DNA of 64,000 bases from Nocardia farcinica (GTDB lineage Bacteria > Actinomycetota > Actinomycetes > Mycobacteriales > Mycobacteriaceae): contig NZ_LN868939.1 in NCBI RefSeq assembly GCF_001182745.1, positions 2,593,930-2,657,929 on the forward strand, read 5' to 3'. Position 1 is the first letter of the stretch. Every line of letters begins with the position of its first letter. Under the pieces are notes generated by a model. The model was not told where the DNA came from. It saw only the letters and a list, made by a program, of their open reading frames with translations, and ran no database searches. The position numbers were made by a program, and so were the translations under genes. Positions 32,281-40,244 of the stretch are shown piece after piece.

Positions 32281-33201
32281 ATGGCTAACACTCTGCTCAC
32301 CCCCAGCGTCATCGCGAAGAAGGCGCTGGCAAACCTGTACGAAAACCTGTGCATGGTCCCGCTCGTCTACACCGATGTTTCCTCGGAGTGGGGCGGCCAG
32401 AAGATCGGCTCGACGGTCACCATCCGCAAGCCGGCCACCTTCACCGCACAGACCTTCAACCCGGCCTCGCCGTCGATCACCGTCCAGAACGCGACCGAGA
32501 CCAGCGTGGCCGTCACCCTCGACAAGCACCGCGACGTCTCCTTCGCGATCACCGCCCAGGACCTCACCCTGCGCCTGGAGGACTTCGACGAGCAGTTCCT
32601 GATGCCCGCCTGCGAGGCGCTGGCCCAGGAAGTCGACCGCGCCATCATCGCCCAGGCCAAGGCCGATTTCACCGCCGTCGCCGGCACCGGCACCGGTTTC
32701 GAGTGGAACAAGCCCGAAGTGCTCATCGAAGCGGACCGGTTGCTGAACATCCAGAAGGTCCCGACCTCGGAGCGTTCGGCGGTTGTGGGTCCGACCGCGC
32801 GGGCGGGCTGGCTGAACAGCGACATCATCAAGCACGCCGACAAGTCCGGTTCGACCGCCGCGCTGCGTGAGGGCTCCATCGGCCGCAACCTGTTCGGTTT
32901 CGACGCCTACATGACCCAGAACATCGTGCAGCCCGCCAGCTCCCCGGCCTCGGGTCAGCCGACGACCGAGGTCGGTTTGGCGTTCCACCGGACCGCGCTC
33001 GCGCTGGCCTCGGCGCCGCTGGCCCTGCCCCGCTCCAACACCTGGGGCGCGATGGAGTCCTACAAGGGCCTGGCCCTGCGCGTCGTGCAGGACTACGACA
33101 TGAACCTGAAGTCCGACGTCATCAGCGTCGACATCCTGTTCGGCACCAAGACCCTCGACGCCAACCGCGGCGTGCTGCTGCGCGGCGAACTGGCTGCCTG
33201 A
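32281..33201 (+). CDS. Major capsid protein (P22 coat-like)
   Basis: 306 aa, matching the P22 coat/gp5-like family with the HK97 fold: MANTLLTPSVIAKKALANLY, GSTVTIRKPATFTAQTF, LDKHRDVSFAITAQDLTL, AFHRTALALASAPLALP and the C-terminal VQDYDMNLKSDVISVDILFG. Codons are strongly biased, as expected for high expression. Followed by a 13-bp hairpin. Confidence 0.9.
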   Translation: MANTLLTPSVIAKKALANLYENLCMVPLVYTDVSSEWGGQKIGSTVTIRKPATFTAQTFNPASPSITVQNATETSVAVTLDKHRDVSFAITAQDLTLRLEDFDEQFLMPACEALAQEVDRAIIAQAKADFTAVAGTGTGFEWNKPEVLIEADRLLNIQKVPTSERSAVVGPTARAGWLNSDIIKHADKSGSTAALREGSIGRNLFGFDAYMTQNIVQPASSPASGQPTTEVGLAFHRTALALASAPLALPRSNTWGAMESYKGLALRVVQDYDMNLKSDVISVDILFGTKTLDANRGVLLRGELAA

Positions 33202-33218
33202 TCCGCCTCCGCCGCCAC

Positions 33219-33248
33219 CGGGCCACCACACTCAGGTGTGGTGGCCCG
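33219..33248 (+). terminator. Hairpin after the coat gene
   Basis: A 13-bp perfect stem (CGGGCCACCACAC / GTGTGGTGGCCCG) with loop TCAG. Probably a partial terminator or mRNA stabiliser that raises coat over downstream expression. Confidence 0.75.
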
Positions 33249-33276
33249 ACGGCGGTCGACTCTTTGGAGAGTTCTA

Positions 33277-33495
33277 GTGCCCCACTTCTACAAGTATTTG
33301 GGCGATGACCAAGACCTGCTGATCGAGTCCGACGAGCCGCGCCCCGACCTGCTGGAGTGGGCGTACTGGGCCGAGATCAGCGAAACCGACGCCCGCAAGG
33401 CCACACCCCAGCCGGAGAAGCCTGCGGAGCCGGTCAAGAAGACGGCCCCGCGTAAGACCGCTCCTCGCAAGGCCGCGGAGGGCGGGGACGAATAA
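33277..33495 (+). CDS. Small head protein with Lys/Pro tail, 72 aa
   Basis: GTG 33277 (GGAGAG upstream) gives MPHFYKYLGDDQDLLIESDE and then KKTAPRKTAPRKAAEGGDE. The position after the coat gene and the KTAPRK tail are typical of phage head accessory proteins. Overlaps the next ATG by 1 base. Confidence 0.65.
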   Translation: MPHFYKYLGDDQDLLIESDEPRPDLLEWAYWAEISETDARKATPQPEKPAEPVKKTAPRKTAPRKAAEGGDE

Positions 33496-33914
33496 TGCTC
33501 GTCTACGCCGCCCCCGAAGACCTCGCAGACGGCTGGCTCACCGACCTCCCCGACAACACGACCGCGACACAGCTCATCCGGTACGCCTCGCAACTGGTCA
33601 GGGAAGCAACCCGCCTCGACCTCTACGACACCTACCCGTCCGGGCTGCCAGTCGACCTCGACATCGCCGAGGCGATGCGGGAGGCAACCTGCGCCCAGGC
33701 GGCGATGTGGCATCTCGCCGGCATCAACCCCGCCGCAGGAACAGTAGGCCGGGAGTTGGCGGTGGCGTCGCAAACCGCAGACGGCGGCAGCGTCGCCTAC
33801 GGCGACACCATCACCGGCGCCGAGGTCGAACGGTCCCTGTCCACACTGTCGGGGATGGCGTTGCGGATCCTGCGTAATGCGGGGCTGGCGTCGACGAGGC
33901 CGTGCACATGGTGA
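33495..33914 (+). CDS. Head-tail connector (adaptor-like)
   Basis: 139 aa, helical: TQLIRYASQLVREATRLDLY, AMREATCAQAAMWHLAGINP, SLSTLSGMALRILRNAGL. Matches the gp6/gp15-type adaptor that docks under the portal. Position fits. Confidence 0.75.
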   Translation: MLVYAAPEDLADGWLTDLPDNTTATQLIRYASQLVREATRLDLYDTYPSGLPVDLDIAEAMREATCAQAAMWHLAGINPAAGTVGRELAVASQTADGGSVAYGDTITGAEVERSLSTLSGMALRILRNAGLASTRPCTW

Positions 33915-34285
33915 ACTACCGGCCGCCCACCTACCCGCACGGTGTGATGTTGACCGTCGTCCGACGCGGAAACACCAACGCCCGCAACTGGGAAGGCGAC
34001 TACACCAACCCCGCCGAGGCCACACACCAGATCGGGCCGTGCGACCTCAAATGGTCCACCGACAGCGAGGACAACAGCAAGGGCGAGCAGCTGATGCTGT
34101 CCGCGCGGGTGACCGCGCCCCACGGCGCCGACGTCTTGGCCTCCGACCGGATTCGCCTACCGGACGGGAGAGAGTTCGTCATCGACGGGCAGGTGCGAGA
34201 AACCCCGAATCCCTTCACCGGCTGGTCCACCGGCGTCCGATTCACCATCGCAAAGGACGGCAGCAGTGGAGTACGACGGCAGTGA
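33902..34285 (+). CDS. Head-tail stopper-like protein
   Basis: 127 aa, beta-rich (MLTVVRRGNTNARNWEGDYT, CDLKWSTDSEDNSKGEQLML, IRLPDGREFVIDGQVRE). The compact beta-barrel pattern and gene order point to the stopper that closes the portal channel. GTG 33902, with ATG 33908 as an alternative. Confidence 0.7.
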   Translation: MHMVNYRPPTYPHGVMLTVVRRGNTNARNWEGDYTNPAEATHQIGPCDLKWSTDSEDNSKGEQLMLSARVTAPHGADVLASDRIRLPDGREFVIDGQVRETPNPFTGWSTGVRFTIAKDGSSGVRRQ

Positions 34286-34565
34286 CTTCGACCTCGACAG
34301 GACATTCCTGCGCGAGTCGCCTGAGCTGACCGAATTCGTTCACGAGATCGCCGAACAAGGCGCCGATCGGTGGGCGGAGCGCAGCCGGTGGCGTACCGGA
34401 TTCAACGCAACCCACGTGGAGGCGCTGTCCGGCCCTGGTGAGGACGGCGTCATCGAAGGCGTCACCTACGCCGAAGGGTATTACGCCCGCTTCCGCGAAC
34501 ACGGCACCCGCTGGAACCGGCCCGAGCATGTGATGCACGACTTCATCAAAGACGTGGAGGGGTAG
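34266..34565 (+). CDS. HK97 gp10-like neck protein
   Basis: 99 aa: FVHEIAEQGADRWAERSRWRTGF then a ...YARFREHGTRWNRPEHVM ending, the H-G-T-x-x-x-PxxF-like signature of gp10 family neck proteins. Overlaps the preceding gene by 20 bases. Confidence 0.7.
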   Translation: MEYDGSDFDLDRTFLRESPELTEFVHEIAEQGADRWAERSRWRTGFNATHVEALSGPGEDGVIEGVTYAEGYYARFREHGTRWNRPEHVMHDFIKDVEG

Positions 34566-34570
34566 AGCCG

Positions 34571-34948
34571 ATGCCGCTGCCCCCCTACCCCGAGTTCGAC
34601 GAAGTCATGCGGGCACTGCTCAGCGACATCGCCCCCGTCGTGACGTTCGAATCCGACCAGATCGAACCGCCATACATCTACGTCACTCGCGTCGGCGGGC
34701 GCGAAGACGGCGTCGCAGACAACCCCGTCATCGACGTCGAATACGTCGCCGCCACCCGCGCCGAATCCAAGCAGTTGAAAACCGCCGGGCAGGAACGCAT
34801 CCGCAACGCAGGCAACACAGCCCCCGGCGGGTTCCTGATCGACGTCGCTGAGGAAACCTCCGGCGGCCAGTACATCCCGCCGCAGAACAGGGAACTGCGC
34901 GGCGTGACCGCCACCGTGCGCCTCTCCTACCGCAGGCCCCGCGCCTAG
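34571..34948 (+). CDS. Tail terminator-like protein
   Basis: 125 aa: FDEVMRALLSDIAPVVTFES, IYVTRVGGREDGVADNPVID, VEYVAATRAESKQLKTAGQE. Alpha/beta pattern of gpU-like tail completion proteins, directly before the tube protein. Confidence 0.7.
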   Translation: MPLPPYPEFDEVMRALLSDIAPVVTFESDQIEPPYIYVTRVGGREDGVADNPVIDVEYVAATRAESKQLKTAGQERIRNAGNTAPGGFLIDVAEETSGGQYIPPQNRELRGVTATVRLSYRRPRA

Positions 34949-35028
34949 CCCTTCACAACCTTCTTCACACCGCCCGCACCGCTCACGGTGACCGGGCTTC
35001 TGGGTGTGCCCAACACAAGGAAAACCAC

Positions 35029-35949
35029 ATGCCCGCTGCAACTTTCGAGCAGGTCGCGGACTGGAAGCCGTCGCTGATCCGGCGCCCCAACAAGGGCTTC
35101 GTCCTCATCGGCGACATGAGCGCGACCATCCCCGCCGCATTCACCTCCGGCGTCTCCGCCGAATTCCAGGACCTCGGCTCGGCCGGCTTCGAAAGCCTCG
35201 GCCTGACCGCCAAGGACGCCCCGCCCACCTTCCGCCCCGAGGTCGAGTCCTCGGATGTCGAGGCGTGGGGCGCACTGGAGCCGCCCCGCACCGACATCAT
35301 CTCCCGCAAGATGAGCGTGTCGACCACCCTGTTGCAGACCCAGCGCCGCAGCCTGGAACTGTACTCGGGCCTGGACCTGTCCACCGTGACCGCTGATGCG
35401 ACCACGAAGGAAATCCAGTGGAACGACCCGACCGCCCCCGAGACCCGCTACCACCGACTGATCTTCGGAATGGTCGACGGGTCGGGCGCCGACCAGATCT
35501 GGATCCTGCGGATCCTGCCGCGCGCCACCGTCACCGAGATCGGTGAGCAGTCGTGGAGCCAGGACGGCTCCCTGTCCTACAACGTCACCTGGTCGGCGAA
35601 GATCGATGAGACTCTCGGCTACTCGCTGAAGAACGTCCTCTGCGGTCCGGGCGTCGGCCCGCTGCTCGACGAGATGGGCTTCGAAGCCGTCGCCGCCGTC
35701 CCGACCATCTCCTCGCACCTGCCCGCCGGCACGCTCGCCGCGGCCGGTGGCGAATCGGTGGCTCTGCTGGGCCAGCACTTCACCGGCACCAGCGCGGTCA
35801 CCGTGGGCGGCACCGCCGCGACCGATTACACCGTCGTCGACGACGGCACGCTGGCGATCACCACCCCGGCCAAGACCGCGGGAAGCCACAACATCGTCGT
35901 CACCAACGCGACCGGCCCGTCGACCCCCTACCCGGTCACCTACGCCTGA
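35029..35949 (+). CDS. Major tail tube protein with C-terminal IPT/TIG domain
   Basis: 306 aa. The N-terminal two thirds form the tube domain (AATFEQVADWKPSLI, VSTTLLQTQRRSLELYSG, RILPRATVTEIGEQSW). Residues about 225-306 are an Ig-like IPT/TIG repeat (ALLGQHFTGTSAVTVGG, LAITTPAKTAGSHNIVVTN). Such Ig domains decorate the tail surface and may bind the host envelope. ATG 35029 behind AAGGAAAA. Confidence 0.85.
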   Translation: MPAATFEQVADWKPSLIRRPNKGFVLIGDMSATIPAAFTSGVSAEFQDLGSAGFESLGLTAKDAPPTFRPEVESSDVEAWGALEPPRTDIISRKMSVSTTLLQTQRRSLELYSGLDLSTVTADATTKEIQWNDPTAPETRYHRLIFGMVDGSGADQIWILRILPRATVTEIGEQSWSQDGSLSYNVTWSAKIDETLGYSLKNVLCGPGVGPLLDEMGFEAVAAVPTISSHLPAGTLAAAGGESVALLGQHFTGTSAVTVGGTAATDYTVVDDGTLAITTPAKTAGSHNIVVTNATGPSTPYPVTYA

Positions 35950-35969
35950 CCTCAGGCACCCATGCTGCC

Positions 35970-36002
35970 GCCCCGCGCGTGATTCCTGGCCGCGCGCGGG
36001 GC
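35970..36002 (+). terminator. Hairpin after the tail tube gene
   Basis: GCCCCGCGCG and CGCGCGGGGC pair (10 bp) across a 13-nt loop. No T-tract. Likely mRNA-end stabiliser or partial terminator after an abundant product. Confidence 0.6.
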
Positions 36003-36045
36003 AGGCACCCCCGTCCTCCCGCCAGGCCCGAGCCAGGAGACACAC

Positions 36046-36312
36046 ATGGCTTTCGAACCGATCCGCATGGTCGCCCCCGACGGCCGCACCTTCCTCGCCG
36101 GCTCCCCGACCGAGCGTGAACAGCTGCTCAGCAAGGGCTACAAGCTCGCCACCGACCGGGAAAAGCCGTTCGTTTTGTTCAAGGACGGCGAGCACCAGGA
36201 CCACGTCCACTACGCGCCCGAGAGCGACAACCCTCCCGCGCCAATGCCTGAACCGGCCAAGCCCGCGCTCAAGTTGGCGGCATCCAAGGCCGCCCCCAAG
36301 ACCGACAAGTAA
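36046..36312 (+). CDS. Small tail-region protein, 88 aa
   Basis: MAFEPIRMVAPDGRTFLAGS, ...KGYKLATDREKPFVLF, and a Pro/Lys/Ala tail (LKLAASKAAPKTDK). Small structural accessory protein between the tube and the tail chaperones; compare the 33277 protein, which has a similar tail. Confidence 0.6.
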   Translation: MAFEPIRMVAPDGRTFLAGSPTEREQLLSKGYKLATDREKPFVLFKDGEHQDHVHYAPESDNPPAPMPEPAKPALKLAASKAAPKTDK

Positions 36313-36338
36313 CACCCCCTCTGCCAGGAGAAACGATC

Positions 36339-36716
36339 ATGCCTGCCCCCAAGAAGACCGCCACCGTTGCCCCGGCCAAGAGCCGGTGGGCACAGCTGCG
36401 CGACGAAGCCCGCGCCAAGCAGGGCAAGGTCACCCCGTACCTGTTCGACGGCACCGAACCTCCCACCCCGATCTACCCGCCGACCACCGTCGAGCAGGTG
36501 ACCGCGATGGCCCAGGTCGTCGACAGCAACGGTGACTTCGACGCCGCGAACATTCGCCGCCTGTTCGAGATCATCTGCGGTGACGCCTTCCCCGCCGTGT
36601 GGAGCATCGTCCGGGGCGAACCGTTCGACGTCCTGTTCATGCTGGTCGACGACATGAACTCCCACTTCTCCGGCGTCCCCGGTGCAAAGGCCGGTGATCT
36701 GCCGGGGGGCGCCTAG
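36339..36716 (+). CDS. Tail assembly chaperone gpG
   Basis: 125 aa: KSRWAQLRDEARAKQGKVTP, FEIICGDAFPAVWSIVRGEP, DVLFMLVDDMNSHFSGV. gpG-like chaperones coat the tape measure while the tube assembles. Ends at TAG 36714 just after the slippery run GGGGGGC. Confidence 0.8.
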   Translation: MPAPKKTATVAPAKSRWAQLRDEARAKQGKVTPYLFDGTEPPTPIYPPTTVEQVTAMAQVVDSNGDFDAANIRRLFEIICGDAFPAVWSIVRGEPFDVLFMLVDDMNSHFSGVPGAKAGDLPGGA

Positions 36717-37162
36717 CCCTCGTACTCCTCATCGAGGACTACGGGGAAGAGATCGAATACGACCTCCAGCATGTGCTGGGGGTCGACCTCGGCGACTACT
36801 TCCGCGGCGACCGACCATGGCCGCAGCTGTATCGGTTCTTGCGGCGGCTCCCGTCCCACGGCTGCTACCACTCAGCGCTCGCCATGAACGAGGAGTTGGG
36901 CCGTGAACTGGCCAAACAACCGTTACCGGAGGAGATACCTCCGCCTAGCCCGCTCGGATACACCCTCGAAGCACTACTTCTACTGCGCGTCATCGACCTA
37001 CTCAAGGAACAGATGCGCGCCTACGCCGCCGGACTCGGCGGCAAACTACCGCCCCCGTTCCCGCCCGAACGACGCCCGATGACCGCCGAACAGCGGATCC
37101 GAGACGAGCAAGAAACCCAGAACGTAGTCTCAGCACTCCGCGCGATGGGCATCAGAAGCTAG
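36339..37162 (+). CDS. Tail assembly chaperone gpGT (-1 frameshift product)
   Basis: Slipping back one base on G-GGG-GGC (36704-36710) continues as RLALVLLIEDYGEEIEYDLQ, then HVLGVDLGDYFRGDRPW and ends VVSALRAMGIRS at 37162. The T part carries the usual ...WPQLYRFLRRLPSHGCYHSA segment. The gpG:gpGT ratio controls tail assembly in siphophages. The T reading frame has no good start of its own. Confidence 0.85.
36704..36710 (+). promoter_or_regulatory. -1 programmed frameshift slippery site GGGGGGC
   Basis: In gpG frame the bases are G GGG GGC, exactly X-XXY-YYZ, four bases before the gpG TAG. The -1 frame is open across the stop for about 150 codons. Confidence 0.85.
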
Positions 37163-37189
37163 GGATACAACTCCGATCGGTAGTAACAT

Positions 37190-37236
37190 CTGGCTGGTCG
37201 TCACTCGACAACGTCGGTGACACCCACACCAGCCAG
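37190..37236 (+). terminator. Composite hairpin upstream of the moron region
   Basis: CTGGCTGG/CCAGCCAG outside and GTCAC/GTGAC inside form a two-tier stem between the gpGT stop and the 37248 start. It probably ends or attenuates late transcription before the inserted genes. Confidence 0.55.
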
Positions 37237-37247
37237 GGGGAACCCCG

Positions 37248-37706
37248 ATGACCTACCAGCCACCACAAGGACCGCCGCCGCCCGGGCAGTATCCCCCGCC
37301 CGCGCCCGGCCCAGGTAACCCGACGGGGTACCAGCCACCGAGGCCCGGGCTACCGCTTGGCACTCCGATCAATGGCCGCTATCGAACGAACACGAGCATC
37401 GGTGATGAGTGGTGGTTCACCCCGCTGCTTGGGGTCGTAGCCATTGTGTTTGTCGTCCTGTGGGCCAATGCCAACGACGTCAGTGGCGGAGGCGTGCTGC
37501 TCCTCCTGCTGCTAGCCGCGATCTTTGTGGGTCTCCCGTTCCTGGTCGTACGAGCGCTATGGAGGGTCGGGGAGAAGCGTCCATCGCCCCCGCCGACACC
37601 AACACCCCTCTCGCCCCCGCCCGGGTTCTATTCCTCACCAGACGGTGTCACACGCTGGTGGGATGGAACGCGATGGACGGACATCGTTCAGCCACCGCGC
37701 TCCTAG
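37248..37706 (+). CDS. Proline-rich two-span membrane protein with DUF2510-like end
   Basis: 152 aa: a Pro/Gly-rich cytosolic head (QGPPPPGQYPPPAPGPG...), two spans (WFTPLLGVVAIVFVVLWAN and GVLLLLLLAAIFVGLPFLVV), then a C-terminal GFYSSPDGVTRWWDGTRWTD, the WWDG-x-x-W box of DUF2510 membrane-associated modules. This kind of protein is a host-type membrane protein, not tail machinery, and marks the left edge of the inserted cassette. Confidence 0.7.
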   Translation: MTYQPPQGPPPPGQYPPPAPGPGNPTGYQPPRPGLPLGTPINGRYRTNTSIGDEWWFTPLLGVVAIVFVVLWANANDVSGGGVLLLLLLAAIFVGLPFLVVRALWRVGEKRPSPPPTPTPLSPPPGFYSSPDGVTRWWDGTRWTDIVQPPRS

Positions 37707-37708
37707 CA

Positions 37709-38086
37709 TCACCGCCGAGTCGCTATGTCCACTCCGGAGGGCGTCGAGATGACAGCCTCCCAGTACCTACCGACCCGCTGGCTCCACCGTTCGGTCCACC
37801 CGCTTCTGTTGTGCTCTAGGTGCGGGTGATTGATCCACGCATCAACGCTTCGCGCGCGGATCAACTCAAGATCGGATGCGCTGAGATCCGGTCCACCGAA
37901 AGGCCACACATCAATCCGTGCGGTCAGCGCGTGCACTGTGATCCGCCCGATATCCTTCCACACGAAGCCGTCATCACTGATCCAGAACGTAACGTCTCTG
38001 TCGGCCGGATGGAACGCCGCCATTTCGAGGTCGATGATGCGCCGCAACATCTCATCGAGGTCACACACAACGAACTCCTCAAGCAT
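37709..38086 (-). CDS. Hypothetical protein, 125 aa
   Basis: MLEEFVVCDLDEMLRRIIDL, then TFWISDDGFVWKDIGRITVH and RVGRYWEAVISTPSGVD. A folded-looking cytosolic protein on the strand opposite to the tail genes. The stop is 2 bases from the convergent 37248 gene. A longer N-terminus is possible. Not recognised. Confidence 0.6.
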   Translation of the reverse strand: MLEEFVVCDLDEMLRRIIDLEMAAFHPADRDVTFWISDDGFVWKDIGRITVHALTARIDVWPFGGPDLSASDLELIRARSVDAWINHPHLEHNRSGWTERWSQRVGRYWEAVISTPSGVDIATRR

Positions 38087-38154
38087 GAGAAAGCCCCGCG
38101 CGACAGCACGACCCGCCACGCGGGGCCTTGAGAGGGTGAGAGAAGGAGACGGGG

Positions 38155-38916
38155 CTACGCGGCGGGCGCGGGAGGGGTGGCTTCTTTGATCCGCTTGCGA
38201 ATCAGTTCCACGCCTCGCGGGAGCACGTCAACGGTGTAATGGGTGCAGGTGCCCCACGTGTGCTTGACGAGGGTTTCGCGGGCGCGGAAGTGGTGCGCAT
38301 GCTCGGCGTAGTGGTCGTACTGGATGTCCCCACACTCGGCGTGCTTGGTGAACAGCAGTCCTTCTTCGACGAGGAACCGCCGCAGGTCGCGTTCCTTCAT
38401 CCCGAACAGCTTCGCAACCTCACGCACGAGACGCGCGCCACCCTGAGCGACCAGGAATGTGTCCGCGAGATCGGCTTTGGGCTCCAGCTTGGCCACTCTC
38501 TCGGTCAACTGCGCCAAGCGGCGGGCCGACACCTCCAGCGCCCGATGGATCAGCTCGTCCTCGGTGAGCGCGGGCTGAACCGAGTAGCCGCCCGTCTTGC
38601 GGATCGACGGCAATACCTCAGAGGTGATCCAACGGCGGAAGGCCGCCGCCTCCGGCTTGTCCGACCGGATGACGACCTCGTACATGCCGGACTCGGAGAC
38701 GATCGTCATCTGCTGCGGTCCGCCCGCGGTTTGAAGGGTGTGCGTCTGACGCACACCCTCATCCAGCCGGGCGGCGACGCGGCCCACAGCCGCGATCTCC
38801 AGCACCTTGCACAGATCCGCGAGCACGAACCACGGCTCGCCGTGGATGAGCAGAGTGCGTACGTCGGCGTTGTCGTACTGGAACAGGACGACTTCAGACG
38901 TGTTAGCCTGTTTCAT
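38155..38916 (-). CDS. Phage antirepressor (Bro-N / KilAC type)
   Basis: 253 aa. The N-terminal Bro-N domain has FQYDNADVRTLLIHGEPWFV, LADLCKVLEI and ESGMYEVVIRSDKPEAAAFRRWITSEVLPSIRKTGGY. The C-terminal domain includes LVREVAKLFGMKERDLRRFL, a KilAC-type winged helix. Antirepressors inactivate the CI-like repressor on induction. The start is ATG (reverse, 38916) behind GGAGA. Its upstream region holds two palindromes (38985-39007 and 39031-39047). Confidence 0.9.
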   Translation of the reverse strand: MKQANTSEVVLFQYDNADVRTLLIHGEPWFVLADLCKVLEIAAVGRVAARLDEGVRQTHTLQTAGGPQQMTIVSESGMYEVVIRSDKPEAAAFRRWITSEVLPSIRKTGGYSVQPALTEDELIHRALEVSARRLAQLTERVAKLEPKADLADTFLVAQGGARLVREVAKLFGMKERDLRRFLVEEGLLFTKHAECGDIQYDHYAEHAHHFRARETLVKHTWGTCTHYTVDVLPRGVELIRKRIKEATPPAPAA

Positions 38917-38984
38917 GCCGAATCTCCGTTCGGTAGAAGTGGCGACGCCCTGCTCGGCCAAGAGTTGAAGGGCGCCGCCACTGT

Positions 38985-39007
38985 TCTGCAAGTGGACTAC
39001 TTGCAGA
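38985..39007. promoter_or_regulatory. Operator palindrome 1 upstream of the antirepressor
   Basis: TCTGCAAGT-GGACT-ACTTGCAGA: perfect 9-bp arms with 5-nt spacer. Shares the half-site GCAAGT/ACTTGC with palindrome 2, about 42 bp away centre to centre. Confidence 0.7.
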
Positions 39008-39030
39008 CTACGGCAACGCCTCGAACGGAT

Positions 39031-39047
39031 GCAAGTACTCTACTTGC
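39031..39047. promoter_or_regulatory. Operator palindrome 2 upstream of the antirepressor
   Basis: GCAAGTA-CTC-TACTTGC: perfect 7-bp arms. Overlaps the stop codon of the HTH gene at 39040. Paired with 38985-39007 it suggests cooperative repressor binding. Confidence 0.7.
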
Positions 39048-39279
39048 TTTGGTTCTTCTTCTTGACGATCTGGTACAGGACGTTGCGATGCACCTCCGCC
39101 GCCTCTGCGATCGCATCGCGGGGAACGCCGGCCATCATCGCCTTCGCGACTGCCACCCGACGTAACGCCGAATCCTCATCAGCCTTCGCCCTCGACTCCT
39201 TCGCTCGCCGCGTCGCATCGCGCACAGCAGCTAGCAATCGCTCGGCCTCCTCTGCGTCAACGTCCATAACGGCAATCAT
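39040..39279 (-). CDS. Small HTH regulator, 79 aa
   Basis: MIAVMDVDAEEAERLLAAVR, a charged helix, then RRVAVAKAMMAGVPRDAIAEAAEVHRNVLYQIVKKK, a helix-turn-helix of the kind that follows long helices in small phage regulators. It is upstream of, and co-directional with, the antirepressor, and is a natural candidate to bind the two palindromes. The start could also be the ATG at 39267. Confidence 0.65.
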   Translation of the reverse strand: MIAVMDVDAEEAERLLAAVRDATRRAKESRAKADEDSALRRVAVAKAMMAGVPRDAIAEAAEVHRNVLYQIVKKKNQSK

Positions 39280-39603
39280 CTCAGACCCTTCGTGTCGACC
39301 GTGTTCAACGGCGTCGACCATAGCATGCACACTAAACCACTGCATAGAGACTACGGCGCTTGAGGCGGGAGTCGACCATTCGGTCAGAGCCCATCCGACC
39401 GGGCGGCCGCGGCGAGTCGCCCCCTGCCCTTGCACTTGGTTCTCTAGCGGCGTAGAAGCGTCGCTTCGCTGAGGGTCGATGAGAGCGGGCAGGGACGCGG
39501 CCGGGGCGCAACACGTGGACGGTGTCGCAATCGTCCTGCGCCATCTTTGGCATCTGCCTGAGTTGGAGCGGCCTGCGTCCGACTGCGATGTAGGGTACCC
39601 AGC
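39280..39603. other. Divergent intergenic region
   Basis: This 324-bp gap separates the leftward regulator genes from the rightward DUF6941 gene. It contains CATAGCATGCACACTAAAC from 39319, related to the sites at 1852 and 26268, and a GAAGCG-T-CGCTTC palindrome near 39460. TAGGGT shortly before ATG 39604 may be a -10. I see no credible small gene. Confidence 0.45.
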
Positions 39604-39996
39604 ATGGCTGAGCTGGATTACGCGTTCGTAGCAGACTTCGCGACCGTTGAAGGTGGCAAGTTGACCGCGGTCGGTGCCAGCTACACGATGGTTGCCGTAT
39701 CCACTTTCCCTGTTCAGCATGCGTTTGCAGTGGCAGGGCGGGTACGCGCGCCAGAAGAGACCGAAACGATCGAAGTGTCGATCACGGTCAAGCCTCCGCG
39801 CGAAGCGCCGGAAGTCATCATGCGGGGGACATTGCTATCGCACCGGAACCACGTAACGGTGTACGACGGGAAGATCGGCATCGTATTCGCCGCCCAGAAC
39901 GTCATCCAGCTCACAGGCCCTGGCCTAGTTGAAGTCTTCGTCGATGTGGACGGCCAGCGTGAGCGGCGGCTGGCGTTCGAGGTGCTCAAGTCGTGA
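39604..39996 (+). CDS. DUF6941-like protein, 130 aa
   Basis: MAELDYAFVADFATVEGGKL, the VGASYTMVAVSTFPV core and YDGKIGIVFAAQNV...VFVDVDGQRERRLAFEV match the all-beta DUF6941 family, widespread in bacteria and common near morons. Function unknown. Overlaps the next start by ATGA. Confidence 0.75.
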   Translation: MAELDYAFVADFATVEGGKLTAVGASYTMVAVSTFPVQHAFAVAGRVRAPEETETIEVSITVKPPREAPEVIMRGTLLSHRNHVTVYDGKIGIVFAAQNVIQLTGPGLVEVFVDVDGQRERRLAFEVLKS

Positions 39997-40244
39997 TGCG
40001 GGTCATATATACCAGGCACGCAACCTCTCAGATGCGGCGCCGAAGCATCACGAAGGTAGATGTAGAGACTGCGCTCTCGAACTGCACCATGCATAGACCT
40101 GGTGATCAGGACGGAATCTGCCATCATGGTTACGGGGCCGACGGTCGAGAGCTGAAGGTCTGGACCCTGCCGACCCCAGTACCGCTCGACCACACTGACA
40201 AACTCGTCGTCAAGTCAGCGGCTTGGAAGGGAACCACAACATGA
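39993..40244 (+). CDS. DUF4258-like putative toxin
   Basis: 83 aa: MMRVIYTRHATSQMRRRSIT, VETALSNCTMHRPGDQDGIC, KVWTLPTPVPLDHTDKLVVKSAAW. DUF4258 proteins have a RelE-like fold and, paired with DUF2283, form a predicted toxin-antitoxin module. Here the partner follows with a 4-base overlap. Activity is not shown. Confidence 0.7.
   Translation: MMRVIYTRHATSQMRRRSITKVDVETALSNCTMHRPGDQDGICHHGYGADGRELKVWTLPTPVPLDHTDKLVVKSAAWKGTTT

Noticed and set aside
34945..36315. Long minus-strand frame over the tail tube gene
   Set aside because: Shadow of a highly expressed plus-strand gene; no start signal and a Gly/Ala/Arg-biased product.
36773..37162. Independent gene start for the gpT part
   Set aside because: No ribosome site at the ATG, and family-like sequence extends upstream into the -1 frame from the slippery site.
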